From contig NZ_JADRCR010000016.1 in assembly GCF_016649425.1 (NCBI RefSeq), forward strand, positions 1 through 42,867: a DNA stretch of 42,867 bases, written 5' to 3'. Origin of the DNA: Limnobaculum allomyrinae (GTDB taxonomy: Bacteria; Pseudomonadota; Gammaproteobacteria; Enterobacterales; Enterobacteriaceae). The position numbers and the translations under genes were made by a program. Shown piece after piece: positions 1 through 8,419 of this stretch (its first letter is position 1; each line of letters begins with the position of its first letter). The notes under the pieces were generated by a model, which saw only the letters and a program-made list of their open reading frames with translations, was not told the origin of the DNA and made no database searches.

Positions 1-78
1 CGAACTCAGAAGTGAAACGCCGTAGCGCCGATGGTAGTGTGGGGCTTCCCCATGCGAGAGTAGGGAACTGCCAGGCTT
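1..78 (+). rRNA. rrf: 5S ribosomal RNA, 3' part (partial at window edge)
   Basis: The first 78 bases match the last two thirds of E. coli 5S rRNA nearly base for base: GCCGATGGTAGTGTGGGG, then CCCCATGCGAGAGTAGGG, then the closing GCCAGGC stem strand. The 5' part lies outside the window. The gene should be the last one of an rRNA operon on the plus strand. The exact mature 3' end is uncertain by a few bases. Confidence 0.95.
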
Positions 79-90
79 TAATTAAGAGAA

Positions 91-117
91 ACCCTCAGCG
101 AAAGCTGGGGGTTTTTT
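91..117 (+). terminator. rRNA operon Rho-independent terminator
   Basis: A stem CCCTCAGC / GCTGGGGG with a GAAA loop is followed by six T residues. It begins 13 bases after the 5S gene, the usual place for the rrn terminator. Confidence 0.9.
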
Positions 118-561
118 GCTTTGTACGGATGGTGAAACAGTTAGAGACCGGCTCTACCGGCCGGGCACTTTAATGATATCAGCACATATCGGTTACGGCC
201 GGAATATCCACTCCAGCCAATTTGTCAGGTTTGAATCAGGAAAAACCATCTCTGCTGAAAGATTGAGGGGGTTTTGCTTTATGCAGACTGCGAAATAGTC
301 AGAGATTAGCTCTCCGGCCGTGCACTTTAATGATATCAGCACATACCGGTTACGGCCGGAATATCCACTCCAGCCAATTTGTCAGGTTTGAATCAGGAAA
401 AACCACCTCCGCTGAAAGAGTGCGGTTTTTTGCTTTATGCAGATAGTGAAACAGTCAGAGATTAGCGCTACCGGCCGGGCACGTTAGTGATATCAGCACA
501 TACCGGTTACGGCCGGAATATCCGCTCAAACCTATTTGTCAGGTTTACCAGCGGCTGAAAC
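118..561. repeat. Three tandem ~157 bp repeats downstream of the rRNA operon
   Basis: The word GATATCAGCACATA(C/T)CGG recurs at 175, 332 and 489, exactly 157 bases apart. Flanking words such as TTACGGCCGGAATATCC and TTTGTCAGGTTT keep the same spacing. Each junction carries a decayed version of the terminator text (AAACC...GCTGAAAG...GGTTTT), so the unit seems to include the terminator region. The third copy is the most diverged at its right end. No gene is visible; a 60-codon open frame here simply reads through the repeat. Confidence 0.85.
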
Positions 562-585
562 CATAAGTTCAGATAATCATACCAA

Positions 586-1317
586 TCACTCACCTAAGTT
601 ACGCGAAAAGTTCTGAATATCGACATTATCCTTTTTACGATAGATCTTGGCCTGCCGCGATCCCGTCGCTGCAAACTTACCAGTTTCTTCAAAAATACCT
701 GAAGCATCAAAGCGTCTTACCAGACTTTTACGCTGAATCGGCTTGTCGAGAATAGTTTCAATAACCGTTTGTAGCTCTGATAATGTGAATTCATCTGGCA
801 GGCAGTAAACCGGTAACATTGAGTAGAGCGTTTTCTGTTCCAGACGGTGGATGGCTTTTTTAATAATATGCCGGTGATCAAAGGCGATCTCTTTTATTGA
901 CGGGATCTGTTTTACTGACCACCACTTTGCATCCAATACATCATTAATCTGAGTTTGACAGTTTTGATAAGCAATAAGCGCAAAATAGGCTGTTGTCAGA
1001 CTCCATCCTCTTGGATCGCGTTCTGCTCCGGAGAATGTCTCAAGTTGCTCCAGATAAGCGGGAGTCACCCCGGTTTTCTCCACGATTTTGCGCATTGCAG
1101 TTTGATAGATGCTGTCATCACGCAACATATCAATAAATCCACCGGGTAATCCCCAATACCCTTGCTGAGGGTGATTAGCGCGTTTTACTAACAGTACGCA
1201 CAGTGCTCCATCTTTTAAGGTAAACAGCACGCTATCAACCGTGACAATGGGTGAAGGAAATTGGGATGCGTCGTAATGTCTGAGAAATTCTTGTTCTGAT
1301 TGCATGGTTTCTGTCAT
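586..1317 (-). CDS. NrtR-like Nudix-domain transcriptional regulator
   Basis: The protein has 243 residues. Residues ~20-150 form a Nudix fold (SPIVTVDSVLFTL, then GYWGLPGGFIDM). Residues ~160-235 form a winged-helix domain ending in a basic segment (GSRQAKIYRKK), the architecture of NrtR, the ADP-ribose-responsive repressor of NAD metabolism genes. The Nudix box is degenerate: where catalytic enzymes have REUxEExGU this reads RKIVEKTGV, and the first box Glu is Arg. Loss of hydrolase activity is therefore likely and a sensor role fits better. It is divergent from the SPFH/NAD-kinase-like operon, and a palindrome ends 18 bases before the ATG shared by its promoter region, suggesting autorepression. 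No clear Shine-Dalgarno is seen; an ATG at 1305 is an alternative start. The ligand is inferred from the family. Confidence 0.85.
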   Translation of the reverse strand: MTETMQSEQEFLRHYDASQFPSPIVTVDSVLFTLKDGALCVLLVKRANHPQQGYWGLPGGFIDMLRDDSIYQTAMRKIVEKTGVTPAYLEQLETFSGAERDPRGWSLTTAYFALIAYQNCQTQINDVLDAKWWSVKQIPSIKEIAFDHRHIIKKAIHRLEQKTLYSMLPVYCLPDEFTLSELQTVIETILDKPIQRKSLVRRFDASGIFEETGKFAATGSRQAKIYRKKDNVDIQNFSRNLGE

Positions 1318-1322
1318 TTAAA

Positions 1323-1335
1323 TGTCTTTAAGACA
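1323..1335. promoter_or_regulatory. Candidate NrtR-like operator 1 (repressor-proximal)
   Basis: TGTCTTTAAGACA is a perfect odd-length inverted repeat ending 5-6 bases upstream of the repressor start codon. Its half-sites match the two operators before the divergent operon. A regulator bound here would block its own transcription or translation start. Confidence 0.75.
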
Positions 1336-1453
1336 AAATTATCAGACTCTATGTGTTTCAACAAGCAGTAACTCGAATGTAAGAATAATTACTTATATTA
1401 CATAGTGATATATATTAATTGTTATTTTAGGAACATAATTGCTTGACTGTTAA

Positions 1454-1466
1454 TGTCTCTGAGACA
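1454..1466. promoter_or_regulatory. Candidate NrtR-like operator 2
   Basis: TGTCTCTGAGACA is a palindrome with half-site TGTC(T/A)C. It lies 52 bases upstream of the SPFH gene ATG and 23 bp (about two helical turns) before operator 3. Confidence 0.75.
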
Positions 1467-1476
1467 ATTATATTAA

Positions 1477-1489
1477 TGTCACTAAGACA
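1477..1489. promoter_or_regulatory. Candidate NrtR-like operator 3
   Basis: TGTCACTAAGACA sits inside a longer inverted repeat with nine-base arms ATTAATGTC / GACATTAAT and a five-base spacer. It lies just before the Shine-Dalgarno GGAGG at 1496-1500, so binding would cover the likely transcription start. Confidence 0.75.
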
Positions 1490-1505
1490 TTAATTGGAGG
1501 CATTT

Positions 1506-2519
1506 ATGTTTGGATTAAATTTTATTAAAGCTGACTCATCAACTCACCTGATTCAATTTCAAAAAGGTCAGGTTGTCAGACAGGGGGTAGGGATGAGCTT
1601 TTACTATTCATCTTTTACTTCAACACTGGCGGCAGTACCGGTTTCCAGTAAAGAGCTGCCATTCGTTTTCCTATTACAAACCTCAGATTTTCAGCAGGTT
1701 ACCATTCAGGGACAGGTGACGTATTGTATTACCACACCTGAACAGGCAGCTAAAATGCTGAATTTCACCATTAAGAGCAGCGGACGTTACATTTCTGACG
1801 ATCCTCAAAAGTTGGATGACAGGGTACAGCGCAGCGTACAGGTAGCGGTTCGCGACAGATTACAACGGCAGCCTTTGAGAGAGGCACTGGTATTTGCTCC
1901 GGAACTGATTCAATACCTGAAAACTCAGTTAGCTTCATCTGAAGTGTTAGAGGCTTTGGGGGTTAGTGTTCTGGATGTGGCGATTACGGCAATTTCTCCT
2001 TCTCCGGAAACGGCCAAAGCACTGGAGGCGGAGGTACGTGAGCAGCTATTGAAAGAGTCCGACGATGCAATTTATATCCGTCGTTTGTCCAGCATTGAAC
2101 AAGAGAAGGCGGTAAAAGAGAAAGAGCTGGCTACCGAGGTGGCAATTCAACGTAAGAAACAAGAAATTGAGGAAGCGAAGATTGAAGCTCAGAGGATGGT
2201 ATTACAGAAAAAATATGTGCTGAATGAGGAAAAGATTAAGGCTGAAATTGCTGAAGAGCAACAGCGTCAATCACTGGTTCAACTGACTTCAGAAAATGAG
2301 CGAGCACTGGCCGACGTTGCTGCCTACGGCATTGAAAAGCGCATGAAAGTGTACGAATCCGTTGGTCCGGAAATTCTCAAGGCTCTGGCAATGAGTAATA
2401 TGCGCCCTGAGCAGCTAATAGCTCAGGCATTTGAGAATCTGACTCAGGGTGAAAATAAAGTTGGTAATCTGAATATTAGTCCGGAACTGCTTAATTCATT
2501 GATTCGTCAGGAGGCATGA
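1506..2519 (+). CDS. SPFH / band-7 domain protein
   Basis: The protein has 337 residues. The N-terminal ~170 residues form an SPFH (stomatin/prohibitin/flotillin-like) domain: beta-rich start, then QVTYCITTPEQAAKMLNF and DRVQRSVQVAVRDRLQ. A charged helix with strong coiled-coil character (~175-265, rich in EKE/KKQEIEEAK) and a short C-terminal part follow. There is no signal peptide or N-terminal membrane segment, so it is probably cytosolic or peripheral and oligomeric. ATG at 1506 was chosen because GGAGG lies at 1496-1500; a TTG at 1494 is in frame but overlaps that site. The stop overlaps the next gene's start, so the two are translationally coupled. Its role next to an NAD-kinase-like protein under an NrtR-like repressor is not known to me. 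Confidence 0.8.
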   Translation: MFGLNFIKADSSTHLIQFQKGQVVRQGVGMSFYYSSFTSTLAAVPVSSKELPFVFLLQTSDFQQVTIQGQVTYCITTPEQAAKMLNFTIKSSGRYISDDPQKLDDRVQRSVQVAVRDRLQRQPLREALVFAPELIQYLKTQLASSEVLEALGVSVLDVAITAISPSPETAKALEAEVREQLLKESDDAIYIRRLSSIEQEKAVKEKELATEVAIQRKKQEIEEAKIEAQRMVLQKKYVLNEEKIKAEIAEEQQRQSLVQLTSENERALADVAAYGIEKRMKVYESVGPEILKALAMSNMRPEQLIAQAFENLTQGENKVGNLNISPELLNSLIRQEA

Positions 2520-3439
2520 TGATTACTGACCGTAAACTCATATTAGTAACCCGGCCTACTCGCTTACAGGAACTTATCCAGCGCTATGGCACCAAAGGGC
2601 AGGCCGAGTTTTACCTTAAACATTTGGGAGAGTCATTTGACTACTATCAAGAGGAGCATCGCCTGTTTATGCAGGCGCATGACTCAGTGGTCGAAAAGCT
2701 CAGAGCAACAGGCCGGTTGCAAGTGTTGGACCGGCATTTTTTGCCCACTTATCAGTTTTCTGATGACGATATTGTGGTGGTGTTGGGGCAGGATGGGCTG
2801 GTTGCTAATACTCTGAAGTATTTGTCTGGCCAGCCAGTGATTGCGATTAATCCCATGCCAACGACTTATGATGGCATATTGCTACCTTTTAAAGTCAGCG
2901 ACTTAACCGGAGTGTTGAAATCCCTTTTATTAAACCGTTCAACAATTAAATCAATCAAAATGGCGCAAGCCACGACGAATCGTGGCCAATCACTATTGGC
3001 GGTTAACGACCTGTTTATTGGCCCTGCCAGCCATAGTTCAGCTCGCTATGAAATTATCTCTGGTAACCAGCGCGAGCGGCAAAGCAGCAGTGGGGTGATT
3101 ATCAGTACTGGCCTGGGTTCTACCGGATGGTTTAAAAGTATTTTGGCTGGCGCTGCAGCTATTGCCGGAGTAGAGATTTCATCTAAATTGAATCAGGGAT
3201 TTGCCTGGGATAGCGACTTTCTCTATTTTTCTGTCAGAGAACCTTTCCCCAGTAAAACAACCGGAACAAATTTAGTTTTTGGTAAAGTGGATAGTGTTCA
3301 TCCATTAAGTCTTCAGTCAAATATGGCAGATAATGGCGTTATTTTTTCAGATGGAATTGAGAATGACCGTATTGATTTTACTGCGGGCACATTGGTTAAT
3401 GTTGGTATTAGCAAAAGCGTTGGTCAACTGGTGGTATAA
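2519..3439 (+). CDS. Divergent NAD-kinase-fold protein
   Basis: The protein has 306 residues and NAD kinase landmarks in order. GQDG (~90-93) stands in place of GGDG and keeps the catalytic Asp. VND (~162-164) stands in place of the NE motif, and STGLGSTGW (~196-204) corresponds to the TGSTAY segment. Similarity is confined to these motifs and the N-terminal ~80 residues look unlike housekeeping NadK, so NAD phosphorylation is an inference; another nucleotide or a sugar could be the substrate. ATG codons at 2516 and 2519 both follow AGGAGG (2509-2514); 2519 gives the better spacing. The first overlaps the SPFH stop as ATGA. Control by an NrtR-like repressor supports a link to NAD status. Confidence 0.75.
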   Translation: MITDRKLILVTRPTRLQELIQRYGTKGQAEFYLKHLGESFDYYQEEHRLFMQAHDSVVEKLRATGRLQVLDRHFLPTYQFSDDDIVVVLGQDGLVANTLKYLSGQPVIAINPMPTTYDGILLPFKVSDLTGVLKSLLLNRSTIKSIKMAQATTNRGQSLLAVNDLFIGPASHSSARYEIISGNQRERQSSSGVIISTGLGSTGWFKSILAGAAAIAGVEISSKLNQGFAWDSDFLYFSVREPFPSKTTGTNLVFGKVDSVHPLSLQSNMADNGVIFSDGIENDRIDFTAGTLVNVGISKSVGQLVV

Positions 3440-3760
3440 TAAAATATCGGCAATAAATTATATTATAAATTATAACCATATCAGATAATTAAATACATAA
3501 TGTGCATGCATATCGCATAAACTATCAGAGCTGATTACCGCTATTACAGCCTAAATTTGATCCACGTTCATTTTTAGTAATCTAGTTGGCAAAAGTCATA
3601 CAAACAATAAGGTTAATGGCGTAAACTATTAGCTATTACAGTAAGTTCAGAACGCGTCCCTGATACTCAATGCAGAAGATAGCGAATTCACTGATATCGC
3701 ACCTGCACCAATATAGTCTGCCTGAGTAATTCATTTTCTGGCTTTAATGGCGATAGGACT
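3440..3760. other. Gene-free region upstream of fhlA
   Basis: 321 bases, AT-rich. I see no gene and no clear terminator for the preceding operon. A split direct repeat is present: TAAACTAT at 3518 and 3622, and GCTATTACAG at 3540 and 3632. These could be regulator half-sites for fhlA. I could not recognise any remnant of the missing FhlA N-terminal GAF domain here. Confidence 0.5.
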
Positions 3761-5401
3761 ATGGCATTGTTACATATAGAGCAATCAACCGGTCTTGATG
3801 AGGAAGATGCACTCCGACAGGAGTTGGAGAACTTTCGCATTTTGGTTGATGTCACCAATACTGTGATTGCCAAAAGAGATCTCAATGAGCTCTCTTGTGA
3901 ACTCTCTGACGAGATACATCACTTCTTTAATATCAGCTATATTAGCCTTGACCTGCCAGATAATACTAATCAACGTTTGAGCCGTTATACCACCTACTTT
4001 AAATCCAACCAAAAAGTACAACGCACTCAGGAAAATCTTTCGTTAAATAGCCCAACGTTATCACGGGTATTTAATGAACCACAGGCTCGTCTGATATATG
4101 GCTGTAAATTTAACCGGCACAATAACAATGACGAATATATTGGTTCAATGCTTAAAACTACACTGCCGGTTTTTTGTCTCTTACCGTTGATATTTAATGA
4201 AAAAGTTCTGGGTGTTCTGTGTTTAGGTAGTATTGATGACAGTGTCTTTTCCAGTAAAAATATCCATCTGCTCCAGCATATTGCCGCGAGAATCTCGATA
4301 GCTATTGATAATGCTCTGGCATATGAAGAGATCTCTCGCCTGAAAGACAATCTGCTGTATGAGAACCAGTATCTTACTGAAGAGATTAAAAATTTTGAGA
4401 ATTTTGATGAAATAATTGGCCAAAGTGAGGCTATGTCATCGGTGCTTGAGCAGGTTGCTATGGTGGCCGAAAGCGATTGCACAGTTCTGATACTGGGGGA
4501 AACCGGTACCGGAAAAGAGCTGATAGCCAGAGCTATCCATAAAATGAGCCAGCGTAGCGCCCGCACTATGATTAAAGTTAACTGCGCGGCGATACCTTCT
4601 GGTTTGCTGGAGAGCGATCTGTTTGGTCATGAAAAAGGAGCATTTACCGGGGCAACGGCTCAACGTATTGGCCGTTTTGAACAGGCTAATCGGAGTTCGC
4701 TGTTTCTTGATGAGGTGGGGGATATCCCACTGGAGTTACAGTCCAAACTGTTGCGGGTTATTCAGGAACGGGAAATAGAACGTCTGGGAAGTAACAAGAT
4801 TATTCCCGTTGATGTCAGACTGATTGCCGCCACTAACTGTAACTTGCATCAGATGGTCATTGATAAGCAGTACCGCAGCGATCTCTACTACCGCCTGAAT
4901 GTATTTCCTATTGTGATTCCACCGCTGCGCGATCGTCCGGAAGATATTCCTCTGCTGGTTAAATTCTTTACCAAAAAGATCGCTCGTCGTATGAACCGGC
5001 ATATCGAAAGCGTGCCAACAGAAACCATCAATTTGCTCAAAAAATTACCCTGGCCGGGGAATGTGCGGGAGCTGGAAAACGTCATTGAAAGGGCGGTGAT
5101 CCTGACCAAAGGCACCATGCTGAATCTTCAACCGCATGAATTACAACACCATCTTTCACCTATGGATAGTCACCCTCAGCCGGTAAAAGTCATGGCTAAG
5201 CTGATGAAGACCAAGCCAGTAAAACTGGCTGATGATGATGAAACAGAACGTCAGGAAATTATCCGGGTACTAAAAGAAACCAACGGCATCGTCGCCGGCC
5301 CAAGAGGAGCCGCAGAAAAGCTGGGGCTAAAGCGAACCACCTTGTTGTCCCGCATGCAGCGTCTGGGAATTTCAGTAAAAGATATTCAGGATGATAATTG
5401 A
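3761..5401 (+). CDS. fhlA: FhlA-type sigma54-dependent formate hydrogenlyase activator, single GAF domain
   Basis: The protein has 546 residues. A single GAF domain (~20-190) starts at [18 protein letters not shown] and aligns with the second GAF of E. coli FhlA. An AAA+ domain (~215-455) follows, with Walker A GETGTGKE (~245), the sigma54 contact GAFTGA (~293) and Walker [10 protein letters not shown] Fis-type helix-turn-helix (~505-535, [17 protein letters not shown]) closes the protein. E. coli FhlA is 692 residues with two GAF domains, so about 170 N-terminal residues are absent. ATG at 3761 has AGGA upstream. It converges on hydN-fdhF across a shared terminator and probably activates both sigma54 promoters of the island. 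Formate or molybdate sensing may differ from E. coli because of the missing domain. HyfR is the paralogous alternative name. Confidence 0.9.
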   Translation: MALLHIEQSTGLDEEDALRQELENFRILVDVTNTVIAKRDLNELSCELSDEIHHFFNISYISLDLPDNTNQRLSRYTTYFKSNQKVQRTQENLSLNSPTLSRVFNEPQARLIYGCKFNRHNNNDEYIGSMLKTTLPVFCLLPLIFNEKVLGVLCLGSIDDSVFSSKNIHLLQHIAARISIAIDNALAYEEISRLKDNLLYENQYLTEEIKNFENFDEIIGQSEAMSSVLEQVAMVAESDCTVLILGETGTGKELIARAIHKMSQRSARTMIKVNCAAIPSGLLESDLFGHEKGAFTGATAQRIGRFEQANRSSLFLDEVGDIPLELQSKLLRVIQEREIERLGSNKIIPVDVRLIAATNCNLHQMVIDKQYRSDLYYRLNVFPIVIPPLRDRPEDIPLLVKFFTKKIARRMNRHIESVPTETINLLKKLPWPGNVRELENVIERAVILTKGTMLNLQPHELQHHLSPMDSHPQPVKVMAKLMKTKPVKLADDDETERQEIIRVLKETNGIVAGPRGAAEKLGLKRTTLLSRMQRLGISVKDIQDDN

Positions 5402-5424
5402 ATCGAGATGGTTAGAAATAAAGA

Positions 5425-5450
5425 AAAAGGGCTGAAAAATCAGCCCTTTT
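5425..5450. terminator. Bidirectional terminator between fhlA and fdhF
   Basis: AAAAGGGCTGA, an AAA loop and TCAGCCCTTTT form a strong stem with A/T runs on both sides. It can end both converging transcripts. Confidence 0.9.
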
Positions 5451-5467
5451 CTATATAACACTTCCTG

Positions 5468-7612
5468 CTAGACTTCAGCGGCCTGACGTAACCGACTTTT
5501 CAACGCGGTGTACTCTTTCTGCACATAGCTTTCAGCCCAATTTTGATCGGGAATCGCTTCAAGCTTAACCGCACAGTGCTTGAATTCTGGCGTTCTGGAT
5601 ATAGGATCCAGCTCATCCAGCGTCAGCTTGTTACAGGCACCGATCCACCACTGGTAGGTCATATAAACCGCACCTTTATTGGTACGATCGCTAACGGCAG
5701 CACGGCTAATGACTTTACCCCGACGGGAAGAGATCCAAACCAACTGCTGATCGCGAATACCCAATTCTGCAGCATCCTGCGTGTTGATTTGAACATAACC
5801 AGGCTCATCCGCCAGCGTTTGCAGTGCGGCACAGTTACCGGTCATTGAACGACAGGAGTAGTGACCCACTTCCCGTACCGTTGCCAATGCCAACGGATAC
5901 TCTTCATCAGTGAGCTCCATCGGTGGCCGCCAGTCAGTAGCATACAGTTCACCTTTTCCATTAGGACGGTTAAATTTACTGCCGGCAAACAGATATTGGG
6001 TTCCCGGATGGTCTAATGTTGGGCATGGCCATTGTACATAGCCTAAGCCTTCCATCTTCTCGTAAGTGGCACCATAGTAAATTGGGCACAGTTCTCGCAG
6101 CTCGTCCCAAATCTCTTTAGTGTTGTTGTACTTCATCGGGTAACCAAGAGCGGTAGACATCCGGCAGATAATTTCCCAGTCGGTTTTTACATCACCTTTA
6201 GGTTCAACGGCTTTGTAGAAGCGCTGGAATCCCCGGTCTGCACTGGTATAAACCCCTTCATGCTCACCCCATGAGGTAGCCGGGAAGATAACGTCAGCCA
6301 TGGCTGCCGTCTGGGTCATAAAGATATCCTGCACGATAACCAGCTCGAGGGCTTCAAAGCCCTGACGTACTACCGACAGATCCGGTTCAGTCTGCATTGG
6401 GTCTTCACCCATCACATAGAACGCTTTTACCTTACCGGAAATTGCGTTATGTGGTAGTTCGCTGAGAGGATAGCCTTTTTTCTCCGGAATCGACTCAACA
6501 CCCCAGGCTTTAGCAAATTTCTCGCGGGCAACGGGATCGTTGACATACTGATAACCCGGCAGGGTATCAATCAGTGCCCCCATATCGCAGGCACCTTGAA
6601 CGTTGTTTTGACCACGTACTGGTGCAACACCCACATTAGGGCGACCGATATTACCCGTGAGCAATGCCAGACTGGTTAAACAGCGGACGGTATCAACCCC
6701 TTGACCCCACTGGGTTACACCCATGCCCCACAGAATGGTTGCTGATGGGGCAGCAGCATACATGCGGATAGTTTCACGGATCTGCTTCGCGGATAATCCG
6801 GTAATGCTTTCAACATACTCAGGAGTATATTTCTCAACGTTCTTACAGTATTCCTCAAACCCTTCGGTATGATTTTCAACAAACTCTTTGTTGTACAGAT
6901 TCTCGCTGATTAACACATTAGCAAAGGCATTCAGCAACGCGACGTTACTGCCATTTTTCAACGGTAGGTACATATCGGCGATGCGTGCCGTTTCAATATA
7001 ACGTGGATCGCAAACAATTACTTTGGCACCCTTTGCCTTGGCCTTTAAAATACGGCGGGCAACGATAGGGTGAGAATCTGCGGCGTTATAACCGAAGATA
7101 AACAGACATTGAGTGTCTTCCATTTCAACGATGGAGTTACTCATCGCGCCATTACCCACTGAGCGGTGCAGACCTGCAACCGAAGGGCCATGTCAAACGC
7201 GTGCGCAGCAATCCACGTTGTTGGTGCCAATAGCAGCACGGGCAAACTTCTGCATGATGTAGTTCACTTCGTTGCCGGGGCCACGAGATGAACCAGAAGT
7301 CATAACAGCATCCGGGCCGTGCTCTTCAATGATCTTTTTCATGCGGGAACTGGCAAACTCGATTGCCTCGTCCCAGGATACGGCTTCAAGCTCACCGCCG
7401 CGCTGACGACGAATCATCGGCTTGGTCAGGCGGGGAGTCAGAATTTTGGTATCATTCAGGAAATCCCAACCATAGTAGCCTTTTAAACAAAGCTCACCCT
7501 GGTTGGTCACACCGTTGGCTCCTTCGGCTCCAACGACTTTCCCGCCATCAACCAACAGGTTGATTTTGCAGCCCGATGCACAATACGGGCAGACGGTAAT
7601 AACTTTTTTCAT
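5468..7612 (-). CDS. fdhF: Formate dehydrogenase H, selenocysteine-containing
   Basis: A naive reading breaks this into two frames at TGA (7193-7195). The same frame continues with HGPSVAGLH directly after DCCARV, exactly the context of Sec140 in E. coli FdhF. With UGA read as selenocysteine the product has 714 residues (E. coli 715). The N-terminus has the [4Fe-4S] motif CPYCASGC plus a fourth Cys in LCLKG. The rest is the molybdopterin oxidoreductase fold with a C-terminal dinucleotide-binding domain. It oxidises formate to CO2 on the cytoplasmic side and feeds electrons to hydrogenase through HydN/HyfA-type proteins. GAGGAG precedes the ATG. It follows hydN by 39 bases in the same operon. 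Having fdhF next to hyf differs from E. coli K-12, where they are unlinked. Confidence 0.96.
7156..7195 (-). promoter_or_regulatory. SECIS element of fdhF with its UGA codon
   Basis: Directly after the UGA the mRNA reads GGTTGCAGGTCTGCACC, the same apical stem-loop as in the E. coli fdhF SECIS recognised by SelB. Differences from E. coli fall mainly at third codon positions. This supports selenocysteine insertion rather than a nonsense mutation. Confidence 0.92.
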
Positions 7613-7651
7613 GCTCGTTTAACTCCTCAAGCCAGTCGATATACCTGATGA

Positions 7652-8191
7652 CTAAAAATGAATTTCTATGGCTTCATCCAGCGCAGCCCGTTCCTGTTTC
7701 TGCCGCATCATGGCATCAAGAGATTCGGATGTGACCAGACGTAATGCATTTGTTGGGCAAACTCTGACGCAGGTAGGGCTTTCAGCAATTCCTTCACAGA
7801 GGTCGCACTTCAGCGCTTCAGTTTTTTGCCGTTGACTGGTGACGACACCCGGCACAGTAACGCTTTTTGTCACGATACTCATGGCACCGTAAGGGCAGGC
7901 GATAGCGCAGGTTTTACAACCAATACATTTTTCCTGAATAACCTGAATACTGTCGTTACGTCTGACAATAGCACCGTTAGGGCATACTTCTGCACAGGGG
8001 GCGTCTTCACAATGACGACAAAGAATGGCGGTACTGACGGTTTGTCCTCTGACAACCTTGATACGAGGAGCAAAGCTTTTAACCGACATATTAGCCACAT
8101 CGTTATCAGTGCTATGAACCACCGCGCAGGCAACTTCACAGGTGCGACATCCAATACAGTTTTTCGGATCGGCGATAACGAACCGGTTCAT
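7652..8191 (-). CDS. hydN: HydN-type 4Fe-4S electron-transfer protein
   Basis: The protein has 179 residues with four Cys clusters: CIGCRTCEVAC, CRHCEDAPCAEVCP, CIGCKTCAIACP and CDLC...CVRVCP. These bind four [4Fe-4S] centres. It starts MNRFVIADPKNCIGC like E. coli HydN. ATG at 8191 was chosen because GGAG lies eight bases upstream; an in-frame ATG at 8224 would add 11 unlikely residues. It heads the hydN-fdhF operon under its own sigma54 promoter. Its role is electron transfer from formate dehydrogenase H or support of its maturation; which of these applies is unsettled for the family. Confidence 0.9.
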   Translation of the reverse strand: MNRFVIADPKNCIGCRTCEVACAVVHSTDNDVANMSVKSFAPRIKVVRGQTVSTAILCRHCEDAPCAEVCPNGAIVRRNDSIQVIQEKCIGCKTCAIACPYGAMSIVTKSVTVPGVVTSQRQKTEALKCDLCEGIAESPTCVRVCPTNALRLVTSESLDAMMRQKQERAALDEAIEIHF

Positions 8192-8291
8192 AAATGTATC
8201 TCCATTACTCGCTTCCGACGGCAACCCGCCAGTAGTAAATCGTGTTTAAACGTTGGTATTCCCTGCGTTAAGTATGCTCACCATTAACTAA

Positions 8292-8306
8292 GCAGGGTTT
8301 ATGCCA
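8292..8306 (-). promoter_or_regulatory. Sigma54 (-24/-12) promoter for hydN-fdhF
   Basis: On the minus strand the sequence reads TGGCATAAACCCTGC, with GG and GC separated by exactly ten bases. It lies about 100 bases before the hydN ATG. FhlA-dependent use is inferred from the family. Confidence 0.8.
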
Positions 8307-8387
8307 GTTTTTATTATTTTATAATTTGTTGAATTTTAATAACTAATACAACAAAGCGAATTTGTGCCGAGTGCCATAAGGCCATTA

Positions 8388-8419
8388 TATCGACAGATGT
8401 TTCGGCAAATATGTCGATA
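8388..8419. promoter_or_regulatory. Candidate FhlA upstream activating site for hydN-fdhF
   Basis: TATCGACA (8388-8395) and TGTCGATA (8412-8419) form a perfect eight-base inverted repeat with a 16-base spacer that itself contains TTTCGGCAAAT. TGTCG half-sites are part of published FhlA site descriptions. It lies ~80-110 bases upstream of the -24 element, a normal enhancer distance. Confidence 0.6.

Noticed and set aside
116-298. Open frame of 60 codons after the 5S gene
   Set aside because: It reads through the tandem terminator repeat, has no ribosome binding site and no protein-like composition.
118-561. CRISPR-like array
   Set aside because: The 157 bp units are contiguous and similar over their whole length; there are no short repeats with unique spacers.
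586-1317. Active Nudix hydrolase
   Set aside because: Key Glu residues of the Nudix box are replaced and a winged-helix domain follows, so a regulator is the better call.
7193-7195. Nonsense mutation making fdhF a pseudogene
   Set aside because: The codon sits exactly at the known Sec site, the frame continues with conserved residues, and the SECIS hairpin is intact.
8355-8372. Second sigma54 promoter GGCACAAATTCGC before hydN
   Set aside because: GG to GC spacing is nine, not ten; the element at 8292-8306 has the correct spacing.
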